Numbered from the stretch's first letter, positions 34,625-42,606 are shown. The stretch: 64,000 nt of DNA from an uncultured Saprospiraceae bacterium (GCA_938002665.1 CALLAE010000040.1:1-64000); one strand, 5' to 3'. Made by a program: numbers and translations. The notes: generated by a model not told the origin, from the sequence alone.

Positions 34625-34785
34625 CTGGTGGACAACGAAGGTTATCCATAATAGGGAATTCGGTGCGAATCCGAAACAGTCCCCGCTGCTGTAAGGCTGT
34701 ATATGAAGTTCATAGATCTACAACCACTGTCATTTTATGACGGGAAGGCACTATGAACTCAGCTAAGTCAGAAGACCTGCCAGTA
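34625..34785 (+). promoter_or_regulatory. Cobalamin (AdoCbl-type) riboswitch
   Basis: The conserved core elements of the B12 riboswitch are all visible in order. They are an initial P1/P2 arm with GGTTATCC, the AATAGGGAA-type strand with the receptor GGTGCGAATCCG, CAGTCCCCGCTGCTGTAA, a variable P-arm (34700s), then CCACTG ... CGGGAAGGC and AGTCAGAAGACCTGCC. The next gene encodes a BtuB-like receptor, the classical target. It should turn the operon off when adenosylcobalamin is abundant. No intrinsic terminator is seen after it, so control of translation initiation is more likely. A GGAGGAAG sequence lies at 34809-34816. Confidence 0.95.
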
Positions 34786-34860
34786 TGAAATATTTTTTCA
34801 CAGCGCTCGGAGGAAGCAAAGTGAAATATAAAACTGAGTTACAACTTGTACTATACTGTC

Positions 34861-36735
34861 ATGATGAGACTGCTAGTCTGTATGCTATTGTCTATGCTAT
34901 TCCTCTTAGCGGAGGGACAAGTAGATACGCTATTGCAAAGGGACATAGATCTTATAACTGTGCAAGCAGATAGAACTAGCAAATCAGATTCAGTGCTAGC
35001 AATAACACCTACCACTCAGAACATCTCACAGCTGCTATCGACTAAGACTAATATCTACATTAAGTCCTATGGACTAGGTAGTCTTGCGACGCTTTCTCTG
35101 TGGGGAGGCAACGCCAGTCAGACCTTGATAGAGTGGGAAGGTTTGCCTATTTCTAATCCAATGTTGGGTCTTACAGATCTATCTCTGATCCCTATGAATA
35201 CTGGTGCAGAGCTCAGCCTAGAAAAGGGCGGTCTGTCTGCAGAGCATGGCTCAGGAGCTATAACAGGCCTGCTGCAGTTTTCACAAAATAAATTACCTGC
35301 AACTGAGCAGCTTGGGCTAACAGCGGGAGTAGGGTATGGGAGTTTTGGACAATGGAATTCTAATCTGGATATGACATACAGGAAGGGCCGATTTGCGGTG
35401 GCGCTTAGTGGCTTTAGCTCTTCTGCTGATAATGATTTTTCTTTTGAGTCTGGACAGACAGAGAAACAACAAACTAATGCTGACCTGAGCTATGCTGGCC
35501 TTACGGCATCTTCCACTATTAATATAGGAGAGCATCAGCGGATCGGCATAAACCTCTGGATACAAGAATCAGAAAAAGGTATCCCTCCTACCGCGGTACA
35601 GACTAACTCTGTGGCCCGACAAGAAGATATCACCCTTCGTTCAAAGCTCTTCTGGAAAATGGATAAAAAGAAATATAGTATCCATTCCCACTTGGCAATT
35701 TTAGATGAGCAGAATAATTATTCTGATTCCCTTAACCTCATCTTCACTAATAACAGATTCCAGAAAAAACTGCACCGTTCTCAATTCAAATACCATGAAG
35801 GCAAAGTACTTTATCGCTTGAGTTATGACCTAGATATCACCGACGGATTTTCTGATGCTTATGAAAACGAAAAACAGAATCTGACAAACTTTGCCATCTA
35901 CGCTGCGGCAGAATATTCGCTATCAGACTGGTCTATAAAAACCGGCTTACGAAAAGAATGGCGCTCCTTAGGTACACCTCCCCTTTTGCCTCTGATTAGT
36001 CTTGGCTATAACTTTAGACAAGTCTCTGCAAGACTGAAATTCTCACGAGAATATAGAGCTCCCACTTTGAATGAACTTTTCTGGGTACCGGGTGGCAACC
36101 TTGATCTCCTACCAGAAATGGGATGGAATCAAGAACTGCTGTTGTCTTCCAAGAATGTGTTCAAGGCAGGAATAGACTTAGAAACAAATTTCTTTCATAG
36201 AAAAATAGATAACTGGATTCTGTGGGCACCCTTGGACAATCAGTTACTTTGGTCTCCTTACAATCTAGGAGCAGTAAGGAGCTACGGTATAGATCTAGAA
36301 AGTTCCAAGGAACACCTCATCGGTACAGTCCTAAGCAGATGGGCAGTTGGCTATAATTACAACCGTTCAGAAAACTTGGTAGAACTTGCAGTACCAGAGA
36401 TAGCAGCAGGGGATCAGCTCATCTATACACCTAAGACAAAAGTTTATGTGAGTCACTCATCTAATTACAAAGGCACCAGCCTAGATATCAATGCCAATTA
36501 CACCAGTGCTGTTTCTGGAATCAATGAGGACCTCTCCAGCTACTGGCTACTCTCAGCAAGCCTGTCTTGGGAACTGCACCTGGGGAAGCTAAAAAATACA
36601 GTTTCACTGAACATAGAAAACCTAACAAATTCAAATTATAGAGTCATAGAAAGAAGGCCTATGCCAGGCAGATATTATCAGCTAAACTGGCGCATAAATT
36701 TCAATACATTAAATCAAACAAATAACAAACAATAA
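34861..36735 (+). CDS. btuB: BtuB-like TonB-dependent cobalamin receptor
   Basis: From ATG 34861 the protein has 624 residues with a signal peptide (about 1-20, ending LLAEGQ) and a TonB-box-like DLITVQADR. The plug domain (about 40-150) contains IYIKSYGLGSLATLSLWGGNASQTLIEWEGLPISNP and a GLSAEHGSGAITG end. The 22-strand barrel has TonB-receptor hallmarks such as EYRAPTLNELFWVPGGNLDLLPEMGWNQE and the final strand ENLTNSNYRVIERRPMPGRYYQLNWR. It lies 75 bases after a cobalamin riboswitch, so it most likely imports B12 or related corrinoids, powered by TonB. No N-terminal carboxypeptidase-like domain precedes it, as expected for BtuB. An in-frame TTG at 34846 is an alternative start. Confidence 0.9.
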   Translation: MMRLLVCMLLSMLFLLAEGQVDTLLQRDIDLITVQADRTSKSDSVLAITPTTQNISQLLSTKTNIYIKSYGLGSLATLSLWGGNASQTLIEWEGLPISNPMLGLTDLSLIPMNTGAELSLEKGGLSAEHGSGAITGLLQFSQNKLPATEQLGLTAGVGYGSFGQWNSNLDMTYRKGRFAVALSGFSSSADNDFSFESGQTEKQQTNADLSYAGLTASSTINIGEHQRIGINLWIQESEKGIPPTAVQTNSVARQEDITLRSKLFWKMDKKKYSIHSHLAILDEQNNYSDSLNLIFTNNRFQKKLHRSQFKYHEGKVLYRLSYDLDITDGFSDAYENEKQNLTNFAIYAAAEYSLSDWSIKTGLRKEWRSLGTPPLLPLISLGYNFRQVSARLKFSREYRAPTLNELFWVPGGNLDLLPEMGWNQELLLSSKNVFKAGIDLETNFFHRKIDNWILWAPLDNQLLWSPYNLGAVRSYGIDLESSKEHLIGTVLSRWAVGYNYNRSENLVELAVPEIAAGDQLIYTPKTKVYVSHSSNYKGTSLDINANYTSAVSGINEDLSSYWLLSASLSWELHLGKLKNTVSLNIENLTNSNYRVIERRPMPGRYYQLNWRINFNTLNQTNNKQ

Positions 36736-36739
36736 AAAA

Positions 36740-37708
36740 ATGAAACTAAGATTTACAATTTTAATTCTTGCGATAGTACAATTTTGTAGTGCACAGACAA
36801 CTTCAGATTTTGAAGGATTTACACTTGCACCAGATAGCTTTTTAAATGGCTCTGATGGGTCTATGGGATTTTCGGATGGCAACATTAGATTATTGAATGA
36901 TTACAATTCTGAGTGGGATTCGTGGTCTGGCTGGGCGATCTCTTCATTTACAGATACCACTACGCCTGGTTTTACTAATCAGTATAGTTCTATCAGTGGT
37001 ATAGGCGCTGAGGGCTCTGCTGCTTATGCTGTGTCATTTGTATCAGGAGTGAGTCTTTTGCATACTACAGATGCAGCTGAAGGGGGTACAGTGGAAGGCT
37101 TCTATATAAATAATGCGACGTATGCTTACCTGAGCATGCGGGATGGGGATGCTTTTGCAAAGAAATTTGGTGGTGAAGATGGTAACGATCCAGATTTCTT
37201 TTACCTCAGCATTAAGGAATATGGCGATAGAAATGTCAATAATGATAGCCTCATAGTATATCTAGCTGATTATCGTTCTGATGATAACACGGAGGATTAT
37301 ATTATAGACGAGTGGACTTATGTGGATCTTACTCGATTTGAAAACGTAGATACCTTATCCTTCCAGTTGTATTCCAGTGACAATGGCATGTTTGGGATGA
37401 ATACACCAGCCTACTTTTGTATAGATAATTTTACAACTACTGATATGAAACTAACAGCAGTGGAAGACGTTGAAAAAAGCAAAGTTACTGTATATCCCAA
37501 TCCTACTTCTGGACTGATACATTGTACTGGTACAGGCTATCTCTCCTCTTATGCCCTTTATGACATTTATGGTAATCTATTAGAAACTGCACAGATAGAA
37601 AGCAATGATTTCGAGCTGGATATTAGTGCTAGACCTTCAGGCAACTACTTGCTCATCACCCATGATAAGGATGGTAGGCCGTCGAGTCAAAGGATAATCA
37701 GACTATAA
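36740..37708 (+). CDS. DUF4465 protein with T9SS sorting domain, candidate secreted cobalamin binder
   Basis: The 322-residue protein starts four bases after the receptor's stop, so it is in the same riboswitch-controlled operon. It has a signal peptide (1-19, ending CSAQ) and a DUF4465-type beta-sandwich domain (about 22-235) rich in aromatic and Asp residues: DFEGFTLAPDSFLNG, WSGWAISSFTD, GFYINNATYAYLSMRDGD, and IDEWTYVDLTRFENVDTL followed by a FCIDNFTTTD end. A type A T9SS sorting domain (about 245-322) opens VTVYPNPTSGLIHCTG and ends PSGNYLLITHDKDGRPSSQRIIRL. DUF4465 proteins recur in Bacteroidota B12 loci; I recall, without being certain, that the BtuH family of B12 lipoproteins belongs here. 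The T9SS tail in place of a lipoprotein anchor suggests a surface-attached or released corrinoid binder. The substrate is inference. Confidence 0.85.
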   Translation: MKLRFTILILAIVQFCSAQTTSDFEGFTLAPDSFLNGSDGSMGFSDGNIRLLNDYNSEWDSWSGWAISSFTDTTTPGFTNQYSSISGIGAEGSAAYAVSFVSGVSLLHTTDAAEGGTVEGFYINNATYAYLSMRDGDAFAKKFGGEDGNDPDFFYLSIKEYGDRNVNNDSLIVYLADYRSDDNTEDYIIDEWTYVDLTRFENVDTLSFQLYSSDNGMFGMNTPAYFCIDNFTTTDMKLTAVEDVEKSKVTVYPNPTSGLIHCTGTGYLSSYALYDIYGNLLETAQIESNDFELDISARPSGNYLLITHDKDGRPSSQRIIRL

Positions 37709-38108
37709 TTTGGTAAAAAAACTAAGTTATTTCAAAACTAAAATAGGTAAACGATGGCTACATATCTAAATGTATTACAGACCATTACACATTGCATAAA
37801 TAATAATATAAAAATATCTAGTGGAAAACCCTGATTGCTTACCCAACCAATTAGATAATTAGTCTCGTCTTTACAGACAGATCAGCTATGAAAAAGCACT
37901 CACTTTAATTGAAGAATTATTAGAGGGTTTTTTCTCTTTAAATTCTTGAGGTCATAAAGTTGCCACGTAAACCAAATCTCAACTAAGGTTCAGTTTTCAT
38001 TGCAACTTTTGACCTTCTTTTTTTTCTGGTCTGAAGTAACTCCCTCCATTAGTAGATTTTGACAGATTTATATGTTATTTTCAGATTGACAATAACCAAT
38101 TAAATCTT
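37709..38108. other. Intergenic region with long-loop terminator upstream of the sigma factor
   Basis: These 400 bases contain no supportable ORF. Two hairpins are visible: a weak AGAG/CTCT stem at 37912-37947 and the long inverted repeat described separately. No exact -7 box is evident for the sigma factor gene. Confidence 0.4.
37950..38027 (+). terminator. Long-loop hairpin terminator after the B12 operon
   Basis: GGTCATAAAGTTGC (37950-37963) pairs with GCAACTTTTGACC (38002-38014), with a single bulged base. A 38-base loop can itself pair internally (AACC with GGTT). A T-rich tract (TTCTTTTTTTTCT) follows. It is 240 bases past the DUF4465 stop and 80 before the sigma factor gene. It may terminate the operon or attenuate the sigma factor. 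Confidence 0.6.
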
Positions 38109-38654
38109 TTGAGATTGGAATTAGATAACATCATAGCAGGATGCAAAAAGAATGACAGAAACTGCCAGGAGCAGTTGTATCGCCATTTTTTCCCTATGAT
38201 GATGTCCATGTGTATGAGATACATGGGCGATACTGACAAGGCTGCCGCTATAGTCAATGATGGTTTGCTCAAGGTATATACCAAGCTAGACCAATATCAA
38301 AACAAAGGCAGTTTTGAAGGTTGGGTCAGAAGAATCGTTTTCAGAAGTATTTCTGATGCTGTTCGGAAGGATTCTAATTATTTGAAATTTATGGTTTTTG
38401 AAGAGTTTGAAAAAAGCTCTGAGTCTTCTGCTCTAAGCAAACTCTATGAAGAAGATCTTCTTAAATTAATCAACAAGATCCCGACAGCGAGTGGAGATGT
38501 CTTTATCATGTATGCCATAAATGGTTATACACATAAAGAAATAGCAGAAAGACGAGGTATCAGTATCGGTACTTCTAAGTGGCATTACTCAGAGGCCAGA
38601 AAAAAACTTCAAGAACTGATTTTACAAGGAGAGACAAATATTAATGCAGGATAG
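38109..38654 (+). CDS. ECF sigma factor (RpoE-like)
   Basis: The 181-residue protein has sigma region 2 (about 15-80, YRHFFPMMMSMCMRYMGDTDKAAAIVNDGLLKVYTKLDQYQNKGSFEGWVRRIVFRSI) and region 4 (about 120-175, INKIPTASGDVFIMYAINGYTHKEIAERRGISIGTSKWHYSEARKKLQEL). This is a typical Bacteroidota ECF factor. No ATG precedes region 2 in this frame; TTG 38109 (or TTG 38115) fits the family start ELDNIIAGCKK. It overlaps the next gene by 11 bases, which signals translational coupling with the membrane-spanning barrel protein, the likely regulator. Confidence 0.93.
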   Translation: MRLELDNIIAGCKKNDRNCQEQLYRHFFPMMMSMCMRYMGDTDKAAAIVNDGLLKVYTKLDQYQNKGSFEGWVRRIVFRSISDAVRKDSNYLKFMVFEEFEKSSESSALSKLYEEDLLKLINKIPTASGDVFIMYAINGYTHKEIAERRGISIGTSKWHYSEARKKLQELILQGETNINAG

Positions 38655-39786
38655 CTCTAAGCAGATATATACAGAGGAATTTGTAGATAGTAAATGGAAA
38701 GACATGAGTGCAATACTCGATGCTGCCATGCCTGTCACAGAAAGAAAGAGCAACAATAAGCTCATCTGGTTGCTGTCATCTTTGTTGCTAATTTCTATCT
38801 CAGTTGCAAGCTATTATGCTTATCAATATGAGCATCTCATTCCTAGTGTAGAACTTGTCAAGGAACATACCATCTACAAGAACATCTACCTAAATCAAGA
38901 ACTACCTCATCCAAGTCCAGTGAGTAAGGCAACTAATTCTCCTAACAGCTCTTCTAAAAACATTACTACTTCGACATATACAGCAAAAGATATTACTAAG
39001 ACTATAGATTACCCTACCGCAAATTCTAGTCTACCCCAAACACGAGCAGTAAAAGTTGTCACAACAACCAACGATACCAATAGCAAAAAGAAACTAGAAG
39101 ACTTGACTCAATTATCAGCTACAAAAAGTCTGGTAGAGACTACCGAAGCTACCGTAGCCATAGAAAATAATAAAGAACTGAATACTAAGACAGATAACAA
39201 TCTTAAGCTCAATGCCATAGTATCAGCAATAGCAACAACAGATCTGGACTATACTGGTTACGGAATAGGTTCTAGTATTGAAATTCCATTGAGTAATAAA
39301 TTAGGGATAAATACAGGGCTTGCATTTAATATGCTTACCAGCGATAACTATTTTGTCAATGGTTTTAAGAGAGTAGAGGAAAGCATGAATACTCCGCAGC
39401 GACCTCCCAATCCTAATAAGCCAATCGAGTATACTGAAGAACTAAAGAGCTTTAAACAAATATCCCTTCCTGTGGGACTAAACTATAACCTATCTAATGT
39501 TATCAGTCTCAACTCAGGAGTACGGTTAAGATATACCTATGGCGCAGAACTAGAGGATATTCCAGTACCTACTAGACGCATGCCTGTGGAACCACAAAGC
39601 TTTTTCAACAAAACAAATGTGGGCTTATCAGCTGGTCTAAAGTACAGTCTGAATAACCATTTCAGCATTCTACTGGATTCGGAATGGGGTCTAGGATCTC
39701 TTGGGAATAGACCTGACTACGACAATCCGTCACGTCCAAATCATGATGTAAATCTCTTTAATCTGACTACCAGTCTGACATTCTAG
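38644..39786 (+). CDS. Predicted trans-envelope protein: cytoplasmic tail, membrane helix, linker and C-terminal outer-membrane barrel
   Basis: The 380-residue product overlaps the sigma factor gene by 11 bases. Residues 1-38 are a polar cytoplasmic segment (FVDSKWKDMSAILDAAMPV). Residues about 41-60 form one membrane helix (LIWLLSSLLLISISVASYYAY) without signal-peptide cleavage features. Residues about 65-185 are Ser/Thr/Asn/Lys-rich and low-complexity. Residues about 185-380 alternate polar and hydrophobic residues, as in a small outer-membrane beta-barrel (GIGSSIEIPLSNKLGINTGLAFN ... FKQISLPVGLNYNLSNVISLNSGVRLRYTYG ... FFNKTNVGLSAGLKYSLNNHFSILLDSEWGLG ... NLTTSLTF), ending in Phe. The gene order and topology suggest an anti-sigma protein whose sensor is its own barrel. 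No ZAS motif is seen and the topology is inference. Confidence 0.75.
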   Translation: MQDSSKQIYTEEFVDSKWKDMSAILDAAMPVTERKSNNKLIWLLSSLLLISISVASYYAYQYEHLIPSVELVKEHTIYKNIYLNQELPHPSPVSKATNSPNSSSKNITTSTYTAKDITKTIDYPTANSSLPQTRAVKVVTTTNDTNSKKKLEDLTQLSATKSLVETTEATVAIENNKELNTKTDNNLKLNAIVSAIATTDLDYTGYGIGSSIEIPLSNKLGINTGLAFNMLTSDNYFVNGFKRVEESMNTPQRPPNPNKPIEYTEELKSFKQISLPVGLNYNLSNVISLNSGVRLRYTYGAELEDIPVPTRRMPVEPQSFFNKTNVGLSAGLKYSLNNHFSILLDSEWGLGSLGNRPDYDNPSRPNHDVNLFNLTTSLTF

Positions 39787-39823
39787 ACTGCTTTCTCCCT
39801 TTATATTACCGTTTTTAAAGATT

Positions 39824-39842
39824 TATAGGTCTTTGACCTATA
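39824..39842. other. Perfect 8-bp hairpin downstream of the barrel gene
   Basis: TATAGGTC (39824-39831) and GACCTATA (39835-39842) are separated by three bases. They lie 38 bases past the stop at 39786. There is no T run, so a true intrinsic terminator is doubtful. Confidence 0.4.
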
Positions 39843-39965
39843 GCTATGTTTGATTTGATTATCTTCGGCTCGTTTCCAATAAAAATGCTAGAATAATGGC
39901 TCTAATGGAACTATCCGCTCCGTTAAAATGTCATTTTATAAGTATTCTATCACTAAAACCAAACT

Positions 39966-40415
39966 ATGGGGAGATCACAAGACAGTTTCAATAAGAAAGA
40001 AAGAGAAAAGAAAAGACAGAAAAAGAAAAAGGAAAAAAGAGAGCGAAAGCTAGCTAAGAAGACAGAGCCTAGCAAAGAAATAGAGTTCATGTATATGGAC
40101 GCAGACGGTAATCTTTCTGAAACTCCACCTGATCCAGACGAAAAAAGAGAAGAAATCAGCCTTGAAGATATCGAGGTGAGCATCCCTAAATCAGATAAAT
40201 CTGATACCCCTAACTTCATGCGATCCGGAGTAGTGAAATTTTTCAATACTGAAAAAGGTTACGGCTTCATTATGGATAGCGATTCTAAGCAAAGTGTATT
40301 TGTCCACATGGAAGGCTGTGTAGATAAGATAAAAGATAACGACAAGGTTACTTTTGAATTAGGCAAAGGACCCAAAGGACCCATCGCTACTGGTGTGAAA
40401 TTAAACAAGGCTTAG
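39966..40415 (+). CDS. Cold-shock domain protein with basic N-terminal extension
   Basis: The 149-residue protein has a very basic Lys/Arg/Glu N-terminal helix (1-36, KKEREKKRQKKKKEKRERK), an acidic linker (about 37-80), and a C-terminal cold-shock domain (about 85-149) with the RNA-binding motifs KGYGFI (RNP1) and VFVHM (RNP2). Cold-shock domains melt or bind single-stranded RNA and DNA. The extension probably gives extra nucleic-acid or ribosome contact, and this architecture is common in Bacteroidota. It ends in TAG at 40413-40415, and the next protein (YwbE) is encoded in the same frame directly after it. Confidence 0.92.
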   Translation: MGRSQDSFNKKEREKKRQKKKKEKRERKLAKKTEPSKEIEFMYMDADGNLSETPPDPDEKREEISLEDIEVSIPKSDKSDTPNFMRSGVVKFFNTEKGYGFIMDSDSKQSVFVHMEGCVDKIKDNDKVTFELGKGPKGPIATGVKLNKA

Positions 40416-40433
40416 ACAGTAAAATTCCCACCT

Positions 40434-40658
40434 CTGTTAGAAGGCACTTATAGAAAGAACATCTCCATAGGTCTGGAAGTATCTATCGTAGAAAAACAAA
40501 ACCAGCGCACAGGAAAACTGACAGTGGGAATAGTTCAGCGCTTACTCACTAAGTCGTCTTCTCATCCGCACGGTATCAAGGTACAGTTGGAGTCTGGCGA
40601 AATTGGTCGAGTAAAGCAAATACATTCTGACTCAGAATCAACTCATCACAACAACTAA
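40434..40658 (+). CDS. ywbE: YwbE family protein, apparent CTG start
   Basis: The frame immediately following the cold-shock stop encodes EGTYRKNISIGLEVSIV, then KQNQRTGKLTVGIVQRLL and SSSHPHGIKVQLESGEIGRVKQI, the complete short YwbE family (about 60-75 residues) in its usual order. The reading frame is open from the TAG at 40415 to TAA 40656-40658 but contains no ATG, GTG or TTG before the conserved core. CTG 40434 (giving MLEGTYRKN) matches the position where homologues start. YwbE proteins are small beta-rich (KOW/SH3-like) and of unknown function. Translation may use CTG, or rarely read through the TAG. It lies 9 bases before the P-loop kinase gene. Confidence 0.8.
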   Translation: MLEGTYRKNISIGLEVSIVEKQNQRTGKLTVGIVQRLLTKSSSHPHGIKVQLESGEIGRVKQIHSDSESTHHNN

Positions 40659-40666
40659 CACAACCT

Positions 40667-41158
40667 ATGCTCTATCTTATAGTAGGTAATACTGGAGCGG
40701 GGAAGACAACACATGCGCTCAAGCTAAAAGCTGAAAAAAAAGCCATTCTCTTTTCCATAGATAAATGGAATCGTGAATTGTTTATCCCAGACAGAACTGC
40801 AGAAAGTGATCTTTATTGGTTTTTGGAAAGGATAGAACGTTCTGAAACCATCATGATGGACCTGATACTCCAATTAGAAAGCACAGGTGTGGATAGCATC
40901 CTAGATCTTGGCTTCTCCAAAAAAGGATACAGAGATAAATTCATAAACTTTGCTGCTGAAAACAAGCTTACAGTCGAGCTGCATTATGTAGATGTTAGTC
41001 CTGAACAGAGATGGCAGAACATCCTTAAGCGGAACTCAGAAAAAGGACCTACCTATGAAATAGAAGTAACCCGTGAGAACTTTGAATTTATGGAAGACTG
41101 GTTTGAGGCACCTGAGGGAGATGAGCTGGCTAATGCGATTTTAGTAAAGACTATTTAG
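40667..41158 (+). CDS. P-loop ATPase/kinase (AAA_33, zeta-toxin-like fold)
   Basis: The 163-residue cytoplasmic protein has Walker A VGNTGAGKTT (about 6-15), a DKWN segment after the second strand (FSIDKWNRELFIPD), an ILDLGFSKKGYRDKF stretch in the Walker B/lid region and a basic lid with QRWQNILKRN. This is the small P-loop kinase group (AAA_33) that includes tRNA-repair, chloramphenicol-phosphotransferase-like and zeta-like kinases. The substrate cannot be inferred. There is no antitoxin-like neighbour, so a toxin role is not supported. It follows YwbE by 9 bases. Confidence 0.85.
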   Translation: MLYLIVGNTGAGKTTHALKLKAEKKAILFSIDKWNRELFIPDRTAESDLYWFLERIERSETIMMDLILQLESTGVDSILDLGFSKKGYRDKFINFAAENKLTVELHYVDVSPEQRWQNILKRNSEKGPTYEIEVTRENFEFMEDWFEAPEGDELANAILVKTI

Positions 41159-41187
41159 AATAAGTTTAATGAATAATATAATTAGTA

Positions 41188-41487
41188 ATGGCAAGTAAAA
41201 AAGAAATTCTAGGACTCATTAGAATCCTGATTACTCAAAAATTCGAAACACCGCAGGATGCTTTTCATTTCTTTGACAAAAACAAGGATGGGTATCTCAC
41301 CAAGAAAGAACTTAAGAAACTCGTCAAAGATGCCAGAGTAAATAGCCTTATTTCTGGTGTGGTCGCTGGTAAGATGATAGAGGGTCTAGACAAGGACAAG
41401 AACAAGAAATTTGACTGGCAGGAATTCAAAGCTGCAGTGGACTCTCTTATCAAAGAAGGGCTGAAAGAAGAGAAAAAATCTAAATAG
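41188..41487 (+). CDS. EF-hand calcium-binding protein, cytosolic
   Basis: The 99-residue protein lacks a signal peptide and holds two EF-hand loops with the Dx[DN]xDG spacing: DKNKDGYLTKKE (about residues 30-41) and DKDKNKKFDWQE (about 71-82). The first is canonical at all ligand positions; the second has Lys where Gly is usual. The protein ends in a Lys/Glu tail. It is probably a calcium sensor or buffer, and an unsecreted bacterial EF-hand pair is of some interest. It ends by overlapping the convergent endonuclease gene by 8 bases. Confidence 0.85.
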   Translation: MASKKEILGLIRILITQKFETPQDAFHFFDKNKDGYLTKKELKKLVKDARVNSLISGVVAGKMIEGLDKDKNKKFDWQEFKAAVDSLIKEGLKEEKKSK

Positions 41488-42526
41488 ACAGCTCGGTCGT
41501 TACCAAGTAATGATCAGAAAAAGAGCTGCGGCTGATATCATGACCTAGCACCTCTATGCGCTGATCTACAAAAATGTAATCTATTCTAAGTGCAGGAATC
41601 TTCTCTCCAAAAGTAGAGCCGATGCCTAGCCCTTCTTCTTCGAAGGTATCTTGCATGGTACCTTTAGCAACTGTGTAGACATGTGACTGAGGCGTATCAT
41701 TGAGATCACCACAGATAATGACAGGATGAGAAATCTTAGCGGCATGCTGATGGAGGAGTCTCGCTTGTCTTACACGATCCATACTGAACTTCTGATAGTG
41801 CTTGACGATACCGAGCAAAGCAGAATTAGACATAGCTTCTGGTGCATCTTCTTTGATAACCGAAGGTACCTTGCCGTCATGCCTATTGGATTCTAGATGA
41901 GTAGTGTATACCCTCACTAGCTTATCTGCCAGTTGTACATCTGCCCAGATGCATGTGTTGGCAATATTAGAATGAAAGTCTACTATACCCACTTCCTTAA
42001 AAGGATGCTTAGAATAAATAGCCACAGTCATCCCTTCCTTTTTGTGCTGGTAGGGGAAATCCATTGCATCAAGTAAGTACTTTTCAGACAGCTCACCATT
42101 CTCCTGAACACATAGAATTTCTATGTCATCATTGGCTTTGAGATAGGCTGAGAAATCTTGTTCTATTTTTTGCTTTTGCGCGGCAGGTGCAAAATGTATG
42201 GGCTTAGAAAAATTAGTGTTATACGTAGCTACCTTGATCGCACCTTCCACTGAGGCATCAGGTACACTTACATTCAGTATTCTAGAGCAGCTACCGACTC
42301 CGAGCACCATAGTCACTAAAGACAGTAAAGCCAGTCGTGATTTTATACACAGCCATACTGCGAGAGCAATAATATTAGCTAGAAGGAGTGCAGGATACCC
42401 TAATCCTAAAATCGGAAAGATAAACGAGGAGTCAGGGGTCATACGCGGCGCTAGGTAAGCACCTAGAGTGCAGATTACCAGCACAACATTGAGCACGATA
42501 AGTATCTTCCTCAGAATAGGATTCAT
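41480..42526 (-). CDS. Membrane endonuclease/exonuclease/phosphatase family protein
   Basis: The 348-residue protein has three N-terminal hydrophobic helices (about 7-25, 34-57, 62-80: ILIVLNVVLVICTLGAYLA, ILGLGYPALLLANIIALAVWLCI, LALLSLVTMVLGVG). An EEP domain (about 98-348) follows, with VATYNTNFSK (Asn), CVQENGE (catalytic Glu), VYTTHLESNRH, VIICGDLNDTPQSHVY (Asp/Asn) and the closing SFSDHYLV (Asp-His) plus RIDYIFVD. The active site is complete. In Bacteroidota such membrane-anchored EEP proteins often act as phosphodiesterases on lipids or nucleotides outside the cytoplasm; the substrate is unknown. It converges on the EF-hand gene with an 8-base overlap. Confidence 0.9.
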   Translation of the reverse strand: MNPILRKILIVLNVVLVICTLGAYLAPRMTPDSSFIFPILGLGYPALLLANIIALAVWLCIKSRLALLSLVTMVLGVGSCSRILNVSVPDASVEGAIKVATYNTNFSKPIHFAPAAQKQKIEQDFSAYLKANDDIEILCVQENGELSEKYLLDAMDFPYQHKKEGMTVAIYSKHPFKEVGIVDFHSNIANTCIWADVQLADKLVRVYTTHLESNRHDGKVPSVIKEDAPEAMSNSALLGIVKHYQKFSMDRVRQARLLHQHAAKISHPVIICGDLNDTPQSHVYTVAKGTMQDTFEEEGLGIGSTFGEKIPALRIDYIFVDQRIEVLGHDISRSSFSDHYLVTTELSI

Positions 42527-42606
42527 AAGACAAACATAATCTTTATTAGAAAGTATCTACTACTAGAGCCGACCTGAATTAGTACCTTTAAGGAAACAGG
42601 ATTATT

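Noticed and set aside
34785-34973. A 62-codon ORF overlapping the end of the riboswitch and the start of the receptor gene, with GGAGGAAG and an internal GTG at 34821.
   Set aside because: Its codons are a different frame of the btuB signal peptide region and show no family character; the GGAGGAAG is the only point in its favour.
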